DNA from: Oscillospiraceae bacterium
GTDB lineage: Bacteria; Bacillota; Clostridia; Oscillospirales; Oscillospiraceae
Length of the DNA stretch: 14,580 nucleotides
Direction: 5' to 3'
Assembly (NCBI GenBank): GCA_017458025.1
Contig: JAFTGG010000010.1
Location: 1-14,580 of the forward strand
The translations under genes were made by a program, and so were the position numbers. Below the pieces are notes generated by a model. It saw only the letters and a list, made by a program, of their open reading frames with translations, did not search any database and was not told the origin of the DNA. Each line of letters starts with the position of its first letter. Position 1 is the first letter of the stretch. Below, in pieces: positions 1-6,909 of this stretch.

Positions 1-1108
1 CCGTAATACTATTCGGCTTGAGCTTCTTTTGCAACTCGCCCAGCACCTCGTAGAGCTGGCGGCTGACCTGCTCGGCGCTGACCATCAGCGACACGGTGTC
101 GATGCCGGAGAGAATAAATTCGACGTTGATCTCGTGCTTTTCGAGCACCTCCATGATCTGGAGCAGGATACCGTGCTCGGACGATAGGCTCGTCTTCGCG
201 ATCGTAATGATCGAGAAGCCTTTTTTGCCCGCGATGCCGGTGATAAACGTGTCGCTCTCGTCCTGCTCGTCGTCGACCTTTTCCATAATCATCGTGCCGG
301 GGTGGTCCGGCTCGTTCGTGTTGCGAATGTTGAGCGGGATATTCTTTTCGCGCACGGGATACACCGCGCCCTCGTGGAGCACCTGCGCGCCGACGTAGCT
401 CAGCTCGCGCAGCTCGTTATAGGTGACGTGGCGGATCGGCGCGGGGTTTTCGACGATGCGCGGGTCGGCCATCAGAATGCCGGACACGTCCGTCCAATTC
501 TCGTACACGTCCGCGTCCAGCGCCGCCGCCGCCAGCGCGCCGGTGATGTCGCTGCCGCCGCGGGAGAAAGTCCTGACGTGGCCGTCCGGCATGACGCCGT
601 AAAAGCCGGGAATGACGACGCCGCGCCCGTCCGCCGCGCGCTGGAGCGCCTCGTAGCTCGCCGCCTGATCGACGCTGCCGTCAAAGCGGAACTTGACCCA
701 CAGCGCGGCGTCGACGAAGTCAAAGCCGAGGTACGCGGCCATCAGCTTCGCGGAGAAATATTCGCCGCGGGAGGCGAGCTCGTCACGGCCGGCCTCGCCC
801 GCGAGCATGCGCTCCCAAAGCGCGTCGAACTCGGGATTTAAGTCGACGTCCAGCTTGCAGCCGCGCGCAATGTCGTTGTAACGCCCGCGGATCATGCCGA
901 AGATATCGCCGCAATCGACGCCGTACTTGATGTGCGCGGCGCAGAGGTACAGGAGGTCGGTGAGCTTATGGTCGTCCTTGAAGCGCTTGCCCGGCGCGGA
1001 CACAATCACCACGCGGCGCGCGGGATCGGCCTGGACGATGGATTTAACTTTTGCGAACTGCGTCGCGTCCGCGCACGACGAGCCGCCGAATTTGACTACC
1101 TTCAGCAT
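1..1108 (-). CDS. lysC: Aspartate kinase (aspartokinase), 3' end outside window
   Basis: Phosphorylates L-aspartate with ATP, the first step to threonine, methionine and lysine, in the cytoplasm. The ATG at 1108-1106 opens a frame that is uninterrupted to the window edge, giving about 369 residues. The protein starts MLKVVKFGGSS, the amino-acid-kinase signature. The nucleotide/aspartate-binding run FSRGGSDITGA lies near residues 180-190, followed by NWTDVSGI and ADPRIV. From about residue 288 it reads like a regulatory ACT domain (ITGIAGKKGFSIITIAKT, then LSGIDTVSLMVS). The second ACT domain and the stop are beyond base 1. The start lies 3 bp after the hom stop, and its ribosome site GAGGAGG (1126-1120) sits inside the glutamate codons ending hom, so the two are probably translationally coupled. 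Feedback control through ACT domains is expected for the family; which effector (Lys or Thr) cannot be read here. Confidence 0.95.
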   Translation of the reverse strand, partial: MLKVVKFGGSSCADATQFAKVKSIVQADPARRVVIVSAPGKRFKDDHKLTDLLYLCAAHIKYGVDCGDIFGMIRGRYNDIARGCKLDVDLNPEFDALWERMLAGEAGRDELASRGEYFSAKLMAAYLGFDFVDAALWVKFRFDGSVDQAASYEALQRAADGRGVVIPGFYGVMPDGHVRTFSRGGSDITGALAAAALDADVYENWTDVSGILMADPRIVENPAPIRHVTYNELRELSYVGAQVLHEGAVYPVREKNIPLNIRNTNEPDHPGTMIMEKVDDEQDESDTFITGIAGKKGFSIITIAKTSLSSEHGILLQIMEVLEKHEINVEFILSGIDTVSLMVSAEQVSRQLYEVLGELQKKLKPNSIT

Positions 1109-1111
1109 GGC

Positions 1112-2227
1112 TTATTCTTCCTCCTCGCCGCTGTCCGCGATGCGCGCGATCAGCGCGGTCGGGTCCTTTTCCAAATACGCTTCGTACACCTCGAACGCCG
1201 TTTCGGCGTCATAGTCGCCGAACAGGTACTGCCCGTCGTGCCGGAAAAACCAGCGCGCGTATGCGCCGCTGTTGTCGATGGCGCAGGGCGCCGCCTTGTC
1301 GGTGTAGTAGCTGCCGCAGCCCGCAGCGACCTCCAGACAGTCCGCCAGCACGTTCGACGCGGTGGGCCAGCCGCCCGCGCCCGCGCCGGAAAAGCTCTGC
1401 TTGCCGATGCGCCGCGCGTAGAGAGAGACGAGATTGCCCGTGCCGTCGGTGTGCGCCTCGGGCGCGGTGACGGGGAACAGGGTGGGGCAGACGAATGCCG
1501 CGACCTTGCCGCCGGCGCGTTCCGCGCGCGCGATCAATTTGAAAGTGTAGCCCAGCTCCTTCGCCTTCCCGATGTCGGCGCTCGTGATGTGCGAGATGCC
1601 GGCGCAGGGGATATCCGCCTCCCGTACCGACACGCCGAACGCGAGGTTCGCGGAGAGCACGATCTTGCGCCGCGCGTCGAGACCCTCGACGTCCGCCGTC
1701 GGGTCGGCTTCAGCATAGCCGAGCGCCTGCGCCTCCTTCAGCACCGCGCCGTAGTCCGCGCCGTCCGCGGTCATGGAGGAGAGCATGAAATTGGTCGTGC
1801 CGTTTAAAATGCCCTCGACCGCGTCGATGGCGTCCATACGCTCCGCGCGCGCAAGCGAGACGAGCCAGGGAATGCCGCCGCCCGCCGCCGCCGTGCAGCG
1901 CAGGCTGACGCCGCACTCTTTGGCGAGCGCGAGCAGGTCGTCGTAATACGCGCACATGAGCTGCTTGTTCGCGGTGACGACGTGCTTGCCCGCCCGCATC
2001 GCGGCGGTGATATAAGAGTAGGCGGGCTCGACGCCGCCCATGACCTCGACCACGACGTCGACGCGCTTATCGCGCACGATCTCGTCAAAATCCGCCGTCA
2101 CGGCGCAGGTGAGCTCAGGACGCGGACGGCGCGAAAGCACCGTGGTCACAGACAGATTGTCGTGCTCGCGCGCCATCTCGTAGAAATGCGAGCCGACCGT
2201 GCCAAAGCCCAGAAGGGCAATGTTCAT
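1112..2227 (-). CDS. hom: Homoserine dehydrogenase, short form without ACT domain
   Basis: Reduces aspartate semialdehyde to homoserine with NAD(P)H in the cytoplasm. The 371-residue product has the Rossmann motif GFGTVG at residues 7-12, TANKQL near residue 90, the signature VEGILNGTTNFML, the catalytic DVEGLDARRK run and GAGGWPTASNVLAD near the end of the catalytic domain. The frame is open further upstream to 2401, but ATG 2227 was chosen because AGAGGG (2240-2235) precedes it by 7 nt and because family similarity starts there. After the catalytic domain only about 50 residues follow, ending in acidic SGEEEE. The usual C-terminal ACT domain of longer homologues (about 430 residues) is not recognisable, so threonine inhibition through that domain seems absent. 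First gene of a hom-lysC operon, divergent from thrC-thrH. Confidence 0.95.
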   Translation of the reverse strand: MNIALLGFGTVGSHFYEMAREHDNLSVTTVLSRRPRPELTCAVTADFDEIVRDKRVDVVVEVMGGVEPAYSYITAAMRAGKHVVTANKQLMCAYYDDLLALAKECGVSLRCTAAAGGGIPWLVSLARAERMDAIDAVEGILNGTTNFMLSSMTADGADYGAVLKEAQALGYAEADPTADVEGLDARRKIVLSANLAFGVSVREADIPCAGISHITSADIGKAKELGYTFKLIARAERAGGKVAAFVCPTLFPVTAPEAHTDGTGNLVSLYARRIGKQSFSGAGAGGWPTASNVLADCLEVAAGCGSYYTDKAAPCAIDNSGAYARWFFRHDGQYLFGDYDAETAFEVYEAYLEKDPTALIARIADSGEEEE

Positions 2228-2243
2228 AGGGTATCCCTCTTTC

Positions 2244-2255
2244 ATTTGTACAAAT
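2244..2255. promoter_or_regulatory. 12-bp perfect palindrome in hom leader
   Basis: ATTTGTACAAAT reads the same on both strands. It lies between the predicted hom transcription start (about 2298) and the hom ribosome site (2240-2235). The position suits a repressor operator or a small leader element, but no known regulator consensus is recognised, so the function is open. Confidence 0.3.
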
Positions 2256-2285
2256 TGCTGACATGTGTCCGCGAGAGAAAAACAC

Positions 2286-2314
2286 TTGACTTTTCTGTGG
2301 AAACAATATAACAT
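2286..2314 (+). promoter_or_regulatory. Candidate sigma-A promoter of thrC-thrH
   Basis: TTGACT (2286-2291), a 17-bp spacer, then TAACAT (2309-2314). The predicted start is near 2321, giving a leader of about 80 nt. The -35 matches consensus at 5 of 6 positions and the -10 at 4 of 6. It overlaps the hom promoter on the other strand. The leader is too short for a T-box or a lysine riboswitch. Confidence 0.6.
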
Positions 2315-2333
2315 AGGGACAATCAAAAAACAA
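2305..2333 (-). promoter_or_regulatory. Candidate sigma-A promoter of hom-lysC
   Basis: Read on the minus strand: TTGTTT (2333-2328), a 17-bp spacer, then TATATT (2310-2305). The predicted start is near 2298. Its -10 shares two bases with the -10 of the thrC promoter, and the two promoters point towards each other, so two polymerases could not bind together. Confidence 0.55.
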
Positions 2334-2402
2334 TAGCGAATCAGCCGAGCAAAAATGACAAAAATCGGCCAGAAACGCGCAAAAACTTGGAGGAACTGCA
2401 CA

Positions 2403-3893
2403 ATGGATTATCAGAGCACCCGCGATCCGTCCTTGCGCGCTACCGCGGCGGAGGCAATCCTGAACGGTTTGGCGCCGGACGGCGGCCTGTATAGTATGCC
2501 CTCGCTGAATGGGATCGTATTTGATTGGAAGAGCGTGCTGGGCATGGACACGCAGGGCATGGCGACGGAGATATTGACCGCGCTGCTGCCTTCCTTTACG
2601 AAGGAGGAGATGCGCGGCCTGGTCAAAAACGCCTACACCGGCAAATTTGAGACGGAGGATCTGACCCCGACCGTCCATGTCGGCGGCGATACGATTCTGG
2701 AGCTGTTCCGCGGGCCGACGAGCGCGTTCAAGGACGTGGCGCTTTCGATGCTGCCGCAGCTGATGACCGCGTCGCGCAAAAAGTGCGGCGTGGACGACGA
2801 GATTCTGATTCTCACCGCCACCAGCGGCGACACGGGCAAGGCGGCGATGGAGGGCTTCTGCGACGTGCCGGGCACGAAGATCATCGTGTTCTATCCCGAC
2901 GGCGGCGTCAGCGCCGTGCAGAAGGCGCAGATGGCGACGCAGGCGGGCAATAACATCTGCGTGTGCGCGGTGCGCGGCAACTTTGACGACGCGCAGACCG
3001 GCGTCAAAAACGTGTTCGCCGCCGTCACCGAGGGCGGACTTCTGGACGGCAAGGGCGTGCGGCTTTCCTCCGCGAACTCCATCAACATCGGGCGCCTCGC
3101 GCCGCAGGTGGTGTACTATTACCGCGCCTACGCGAACCTCGTGAACGAGGGTAAGCTCAGCGTCGGCGACAAGGTCGACTTCTGTGTGCCGACGGGCAAC
3201 TTCGGCGACATTCTCGCGGGCTGGTTCGCGAAGGAGATGGGGCTTCCCGTGGGCAGGCTCGTGTGCGCGTCCAACGCGAACAACGTGCTGACCGACTTTC
3301 TTGAGACCGGCCGCTACGACAAGAACCGCCCGTTCTACAAGACGGCGTCGCCGTCGATGGATATCCTCGTGTCCAGCAATCTCGAACGGCTGCTGTTCCT
3401 GCTCTCGGGCGACGCGGCGCTGGTGAAGCGGCTGATGGGCGAGCTCAAGGAGACCGGCGTGTATCAAGTTCCCGAGGACTTATTGGACAAGCTTCACGCG
3501 GACTTCTGGCAGGGCTTCTGCGACGATACGGGCACGAAGAGCGCCATCGGCAAGGTCTGGCGCGAGTACGGCTACCTCTGCGACACGCACACCGCGGTGG
3601 CGTGGGACGTGGCGCAGCAGTACAAGGCGGCGAATCCCGACCACAATCCGGTCATTATCCTTTCCACCGCCTCGCCGTACAAGTTTCCGGCGGCGGTGCT
3701 CGAGGGCATTGGCCGCGGCGCGAAGGGCGACGAGTTCGACGTCATGGAGCAGGTGCGGAGCGAAACGGGCATTCCCATTCCGAAGAACCTCTCCGGCCTC
3801 CGCGAGCGCGAGGTGCGCCACAAAGACGTCATCGACCGCGACAAGATGCTCGATTACGTTCTCACGAAAGCAACGCAAAAGGATTGGTTTTAA
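2403..3893 (+). CDS. thrC: Threonine synthase
   Basis: PLP enzyme that converts O-phosphohomoserine to threonine and phosphate, the last step of the pathway, in the cytoplasm. The product has 496 residues, the size of the long threonine synthase class. It starts MDYQSTRDPSLRATAAEAIL, with GLAPDGGLY near residues 22-30. The motif GPTSAFKD carries the presumed PLP lysine at residue 110, and TATSGDTGKAA (about 138-148) is the phosphate/PLP-binding loop. The distal VPTGNFGDILAG run is also typical. ATG 2403 was chosen over an in-frame ATG at 2355 because GGAGGA (2389-2394) sits 8-9 nt upstream of 2403 and the earlier ATG has no ribosome site. The stop is 3 bp before thrH. Confidence 0.97.
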   Translation: MDYQSTRDPSLRATAAEAILNGLAPDGGLYSMPSLNGIVFDWKSVLGMDTQGMATEILTALLPSFTKEEMRGLVKNAYTGKFETEDLTPTVHVGGDTILELFRGPTSAFKDVALSMLPQLMTASRKKCGVDDEILILTATSGDTGKAAMEGFCDVPGTKIIVFYPDGGVSAVQKAQMATQAGNNICVCAVRGNFDDAQTGVKNVFAAVTEGGLLDGKGVRLSSANSINIGRLAPQVVYYYRAYANLVNEGKLSVGDKVDFCVPTGNFGDILAGWFAKEMGLPVGRLVCASNANNVLTDFLETGRYDKNRPFYKTASPSMDILVSSNLERLLFLLSGDAALVKRLMGELKETGVYQVPEDLLDKLHADFWQGFCDDTGTKSAIGKVWREYGYLCDTHTAVAWDVAQQYKAANPDHNPVIILSTASPYKFPAAVLEGIGRGAKGDEFDVMEQVRSETGIPIPKNLSGLREREVRHKDVIDRDKMLDYVLTKATQKDWF

Positions 3894-3896
3894 ATC

Positions 3897-4496
3897 ATGA
3901 ATATCGTTTGTCTCGACATGGAGGGCGTCATCACGCCCGAGATCTGGATCAAGTTCTCCGAGGTCAGCGGCATTCCCGAGCTGCGCCGCACGACGCGCGA
4001 CGAGCCGGACTATGACAAGCTGATGAAGTTCCGCATGGATATCCTGCGCGAGCACGGGCTGGGTCTCAGGGAGATCCAGGACGTCATCGCGCAGATTGAT
4101 CCGATGCCCGGCGCGAAGGAGTTTCTGGACGAGCTGCGCTCCGTCACGCAGGTGCTCATTCTCTCCGACACGTTTGAGGAGTTCGCCAAGCCGCTGCTTC
4201 GCAAGCTCGGCTGGCCGACCATCTTCTGCAACTCGCTGGAGGTCGACGAAAAGGGCATGCTGACCGGCGTGCACATGCGCTGCCGGCAGTCGAAGCTGAC
4301 GACGGTCAAGGGCCTGCAGAGCATCGGCTTTGAGACCATCGCCGCGGGCGACAGCTTCAACGACCTCGACATGATCCTCGCGAGCAAGGCGGGCTTCCTG
4401 TTCCGCACCACCGAGCAGATCAGGAAGGACTACCCGCAGCTTCAGGCGTTTGAGGAGTACGGCGAGCTGCTCCACGCGATCAAAAAAGCCCTGTAA
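3897..4496 (+). CDS. thrH: ThrH: homoserine phosphotransferase / phosphoserine phosphatase
   Basis: HAD-superfamily enzyme. Characterised ThrH of Pseudomonas aeruginosa dephosphorylates phosphoserine and can transfer that phosphate to homoserine, by-passing homoserine kinase (ThrB). The 199-residue product shows all HAD motifs: the nucleophile loop DMEGV (Asp7, with Glu9 in the place of the usual second Asp, as in ThrH), motif II serine in LILSDT (Ser90), a motif III lysine near 133, and motif IV GDSFND (151-156). PEIWIKF and TTRDEPDYDKLMKFR near the N-terminus also resemble ThrH. Its place 3 bp after thrC, with no thrB in the window, supports a role in making O-phosphohomoserine for ThrC. 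No strong ribosome site lies directly upstream (a distant AAAGGA in thrC), so translational coupling is likely. A plain SerB role is the alternative. Confidence 0.9.
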   Translation: MNIVCLDMEGVITPEIWIKFSEVSGIPELRRTTRDEPDYDKLMKFRMDILREHGLGLREIQDVIAQIDPMPGAKEFLDELRSVTQVLILSDTFEEFAKPLLRKLGWPTIFCNSLEVDEKGMLTGVHMRCRQSKLTTVKGLQSIGFETIAAGDSFNDLDMILASKAGFLFRTTEQIRKDYPQLQAFEEYGELLHAIKKAL

Positions 4497-4500
4497 ACAA

Positions 4501-4525
4501 GCGGCGGAGCGATCCGCCGCTTTTT
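4501..4525 (+). terminator. Rho-independent terminator after thrH
   Basis: GCGGCGGA (4501-4508), the GNRA-type loop GCGA, then TCCGCCGC (4513-4520), a perfect 8-bp GC stem, followed by TTTTT. It begins 4 nt after the thrH stop. The reverse strand has only a weak T-rich run (TTGTTTA), so it may partly serve the convergent LysR gene too. Confidence 0.92.
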
Positions 4526-4570
4526 ATACTGAACTCATATAAAAGGATTCCATTTATAGTATCTATAGTA

Positions 4571-5461
4571 TTATATGCGTACAAACTCCATCAGCCGTTC
4601 CTGCCATGAGAGAACGTGCTCAATGAACAGCTTTGTGATGGAGGACGGCGCGGAGTCCTTCTTGACCGCGATGCCGACGTCGCGGAACTGCGTCGCGTCC
4701 AGCGGAAGACGCGCGACGCGGTAGCGCCGCGGGTGCAGGATCAGGTCGTGCACGATGCTCACGCCGAGGCCGGATTCGACCATCGAAAGCAGCGTGAAGT
4801 CGCTGGTCGCCTCTTAGGCGACGTTCGGGCTTACGGGGAGAGTGTCGAGATAGTGGTCGATCTCGTAATCCGGCTTTTCGTTGAGCTTGATGAAGTTCTC
4901 CGACGGCAGGGCGCCGACGGGGAAGAACGACCCGCCCGCGAGCGGGTGGTCTTCCGGCAAAATGGCGACAAAGGAGTCGCGCAGCAGGAACGTCGTCTCG
5001 AACTCCGCGGGAGCGGGCAGCGCGAGGAAGCCGCAGTCGACGGCGCCGCGCCGCAGCCAACGCGAGATGTCCTCATACTCGCCGTTAAAGATTTGGATAC
5101 GGATATTCGGATACTTCTCATGAAACGTTTTGAGCACGTTTGGCAGCACGCTGGTGCCGAGGCTCGTGAAGCAGCCGATGCGCAGGAGGCCCGATTGCAG
5201 GCCGTGCAGCTCCGAAACGGCGAAGCCGAGGTCGTTGTAGTCTTTGACGACCGCGCGAATGGCGGGCAGCAGCGCGAGCCCTTCGCTTGTGAGTTCAATG
5301 CCGGCGCGCCCGCGCGTGAGCAGCTTGACCTGCCACTCGCTTTCGAGATCGGCGATCATCTTGCTGACGGCGGACTGGGTGTAGCCCAGCTCGTTTGCGG
5401 TCTGCGTGATGCTTCCGGTTTCCACCGTGCGGAGATACGCGATGTATTTACGAATGCTCAT
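4571..5461 (-). pseudogene. LysR-family transcriptional regulator with in-frame stop
   Basis: DNA-binding regulator whose whole reading frame is 296 codons, the normal LysR length. Residues 1-60 form the winged helix-turn-helix (YLRTVETGSITQTANELGYT, then QSAVSKMIADLE). From about residue 85 it reads as the periplasmic-binding-like effector domain (LLRIGCFTSLGTSVLP). Codon 216 is TAA (4816-4814). Reading continues in the same frame for 80 more family-like codons (EATSDFTLLSMVESGLGVSI onward) to 4571, so this is a single nonsense change and not a frameshift; Tyr or Phe is the usual residue type there. If translated, the 215-residue product loses the last quarter of the effector domain. Start ATG 5461 has GGGAGGG 4 nt upstream; a longer in-frame start at 5503 lacks family similarity. 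Divergent from argC, so it is a likely arg regulator by the usual LysR layout (inference). Confidence 0.85.
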
Positions 5462-5479
5462 GGAGCCCTCCCGCTTATT

Positions 5480-5494
5480 ATTCCTTTTCGGAAT
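5480..5494. promoter_or_regulatory. Inverted repeat in LysR leader, candidate LysR site
   Basis: ATTCC, a 5-nt spacer TTTTC, then GGAAT. It contains the T-N11-A arrangement (T5481, A5493) typical of LysR-family binding sites. It lies about 20 bp upstream of the LysR start, inside the predicted transcript, as an autoregulatory site could. A similar element (TTCC, CCTT, GGAA at 5600-5611) is in the argC leader. Confidence 0.35.
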
Positions 5495-5535
5495 AGAATC
5501 CAATCAATAGTTTCTCTTGCGAATTTATTGAGCAG

Positions 5536-5564
5536 ATTATACAATGACTAATGGAAAATTGCAA
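5536..5564 (-). promoter_or_regulatory. Candidate sigma-A promoter of the LysR gene
   Basis: Read on the minus strand: TTGCAA (5564-5559), a 17-bp spacer, then a perfect TATAAT (5541-5536). The predicted start is near 5529, giving a leader of about 70 nt. The -35 hexamer is a palindrome that also fits the argC promoter on the other strand. Confidence 0.6.
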
Positions 5565-5586
5565 GTCCGGTTGTCATAATTATACA
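5559..5586 (+). promoter_or_regulatory. Candidate sigma-A promoter of argCJBD
   Basis: TTGCAA (5559-5564), a 16-bp spacer, then TATACA (5581-5586). The predicted start is near 5593, giving a leader of about 65 nt before argC. The -35 is the same six bases used by the LysR promoter. Neighbouring -10 registers (TTATAC, CATAAT) are possible but space less well. Confidence 0.5.
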
Positions 5587-5593
5587 GACCGGA
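5566..5593. promoter_or_regulatory. Two-tier inverted repeat over the argC -10, candidate operator
   Basis: The outer arms TCCGGT (5566-5571) and ACCGGA (5588-5593) are exact inverse complements, and the inner ATAATTAT (5576-5583) shares the same centre. The core reads TGT-C-ATAATTAT-ACA; without the single C it would be a 14-bp perfect palindrome resembling an ARG box (consensus near TGAATAATTATTCA). A site covering the -10 would repress argC. ArgR binding is an inference; the left half matches the consensus poorly. Confidence 0.35.
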
Positions 5594-5657
5594 GCGAAAT
5601 TCCCCTTGGAAATCGGTTCGAGGAGATACGACTTAGTGAGAAGGAGGAAATTTTGTC

Positions 5658-6731
5658 ATGATCCGTTATTCCGCAATCGGAGCCGTCGGCTATGTCTGCG
5701 GCGAAATGCTCCGCATGATGGTGGCGCATCCGGAGGGCAAGCTCGTCAACGTGCTGGACTCGTTCGGCGTGGGCGATCCCATCTCCGAGCATCACCCCGC
5801 GCTGCGCGGCTTCTACGAGCAGAAGATCATGGACCTCACGGACGAGAATGTCAAGGCGGCCGCCGAGGCGAGCGACGTGGTGTTCATTCAGGTCCCGTCC
5901 GGCGACGTGCCGCATTGGGCGGACATCATTCTCGCCGCGGGCGCGAAGCTCATCGACATCGGCGCGGATATCCGCTTCCGTGACGTGAACGTGTGGGAGA
6001 AGTGGTACGGCCAGAAGCACCCGGAGCCGCAGTTAACGCGCGACGCCGTCTACTGCATCCCCGAGGTCATGCGCGACCTTGCCAAGGGCAAGAGCGTGAT
6101 CGCGAACCCCGGCTGCTATCCGACCGCCTCGACGCTCGGCCTTCAGCCGATGCTCAAGACCGGACACATCGTCGAGAACACGATCGTGATCGACGCCAAG
6201 AGCGGCTACACCGGCGCGGGCCGCCGTCCGGCGACCAATAAGATCCTGACCGAGGCTGAGAACAACTTCTGCGCCTACGCGCTCGGCGGCGGGCACCGCC
6301 ACACGCCCGAGATCGAGCAGAACATCGCCTATATCACGGGCAAGGACCTGATGAAGCCGGAGACGTGGCAGTATATCAACTTCCAGCCGCACCTCCTGCC
6401 GCAGATCCGCGGCATCGAGGTCACGATCTACGCGACGCTCGACCGCGACTACACCAACGACGAGCTCTTTGAGCTGTACGACGGCTTTTACAAGGACGAG
6501 CCGTTCGTGCAGGTCTATCCCGCCAGCAAGCCCGTGCAGACCAAGTGGGTCTACGGCACGAACTTCTGCGCCATGACCCCGACCTACGACGCGCGCACGA
6601 AGCGCCTGATCGTGTCGAGCGTGATCGACAACATCGGCAAGGGCGCCGCCGGCCAGGCGATCCAGAACATGAACCTCATCATGGACATTCCCGAGACCAC
6701 GGGTTTGCTCTATCCCGCGATGTATCCCTAA
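5658..6731 (+). CDS. argC: N-acetyl-gamma-glutamyl-phosphate reductase
   Basis: Reduces N-acetylglutamyl phosphate to N-acetylglutamate semialdehyde with NADPH, the third step of ornithine synthesis, in the cytoplasm. The 357-residue product has an N-terminal dinucleotide fold ([14 protein letters not shown]; most homologues read GATGYTG here), the active-site Cys153 in NPGCYPT, the following [11 protein letters not shown] run and the conserved [12 protein letters not shown] with the presumed catalytic histidine. The length is about normal. Start ATG 5658 has a strong AAGGAGG (5641-5647) 10 nt upstream. First gene of argC-argJ-argB-argD and divergent from a LysR gene. A 178-bp gap with three hairpins separates it from argJ. 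Confidence 0.96.
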   Translation: MIRYSAIGAVGYVCGEMLRMMVAHPEGKLVNVLDSFGVGDPISEHHPALRGFYEQKIMDLTDENVKAAAEASDVVFIQVPSGDVPHWADIILAAGAKLIDIGADIRFRDVNVWEKWYGQKHPEPQLTRDAVYCIPEVMRDLAKGKSVIANPGCYPTASTLGLQPMLKTGHIVENTIVIDAKSGYTGAGRRPATNKILTEAENNFCAYALGGGHRHTPEIEQNIAYITGKDLMKPETWQYINFQPHLLPQIRGIEVTIYATLDRDYTNDELFELYDGFYKDEPFVQVYPASKPVQTKWVYGTNFCAMTPTYDARTKRLIVSSVIDNIGKGAAGQAIQNMNLIMDIPETTGLLYPAMYP

Positions 6732-6742
6732 GCTGCGCTTTC

Positions 6743-6762
6743 AAAAAGTGCAAGCACTTTTT
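6743..6762 (+). other. Hairpin after argC, weak terminator-like
   Basis: AAAAAGTG (6743-6750), loop CAAG, CACTTTTT (6755-6762) plus one more T, 11 bp after the argC stop. The stem is mostly A-T and the T-run is part of the stem, so it could cause partial termination or protect the argC 3' end. It is the first of three hairpins in the argC-argJ gap. Confidence 0.35.
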
Positions 6763-6789
6763 TGAGAAGGGTCCGCTCCGTTCAGCGCA

Positions 6790-6806
6790 CGGCCGCTGTG
6801 CGGCCG
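6790..6806. other. GC hairpin in argC-argJ gap
   Basis: CGGCCGC (6790-6796), loop TGT, GCGGCCG (6800-6806), a perfect 7-bp GC stem. No T-run follows, so it is not a terminator. It could be an RNA-processing or stability element; nothing more specific can be said. Confidence 0.35.
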
Positions 6807-6869
6807 CACGTTCACTTCGCGCAAGGTGTTTTTCTGACGCGCATGCCGCCGGAAAAACGATTAAATTCT

Positions 6870-6889
6870 TTTCGCCGTGCGCGGCGAAA
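6870..6889. other. Hairpin just upstream of argJ
   Basis: TTTCGCC (6870-6876), a 6-nt loop GTGCGC, GGCGAAA (6883-6889), a perfect 7-bp stem ending 7 nt before the argJ ribosome site AAAGGGG (6897-6903). It could affect ribosome access or mRNA stability at argJ. It might also be a dispersed intergenic repeat of this genome. Confidence 0.35.
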
Positions 6890-6909
6890 TATAACGAAAG
6901 GGGAACCAC

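Noticed and set aside
2228..2402. T-box or lysine riboswitch upstream of hom or thrC
   Set aside because: The predicted leaders are about 70-80 nt and show no specifier loop, T-box sequence or terminator/antiterminator pair.
2115..3467. Minus-strand open frame opposite thrC, and others opposite thrH, argC and argJ
   Set aside because: They are antisense shadows of strongly supported genes and their translations have no recognisable motifs.
4571..5461. Frameshift in the LysR gene
   Set aside because: The parts before and after the stop are in the same frame (TAA at 4816-4814), so it is a nonsense codon and not an indel.
5544..5579. Arg leader peptide MTNGKLQVRLS upstream of argC
   Set aside because: It has a single arginine codon, no ribosome site, and lies over the -35/-10 region upstream of the predicted transcription start.
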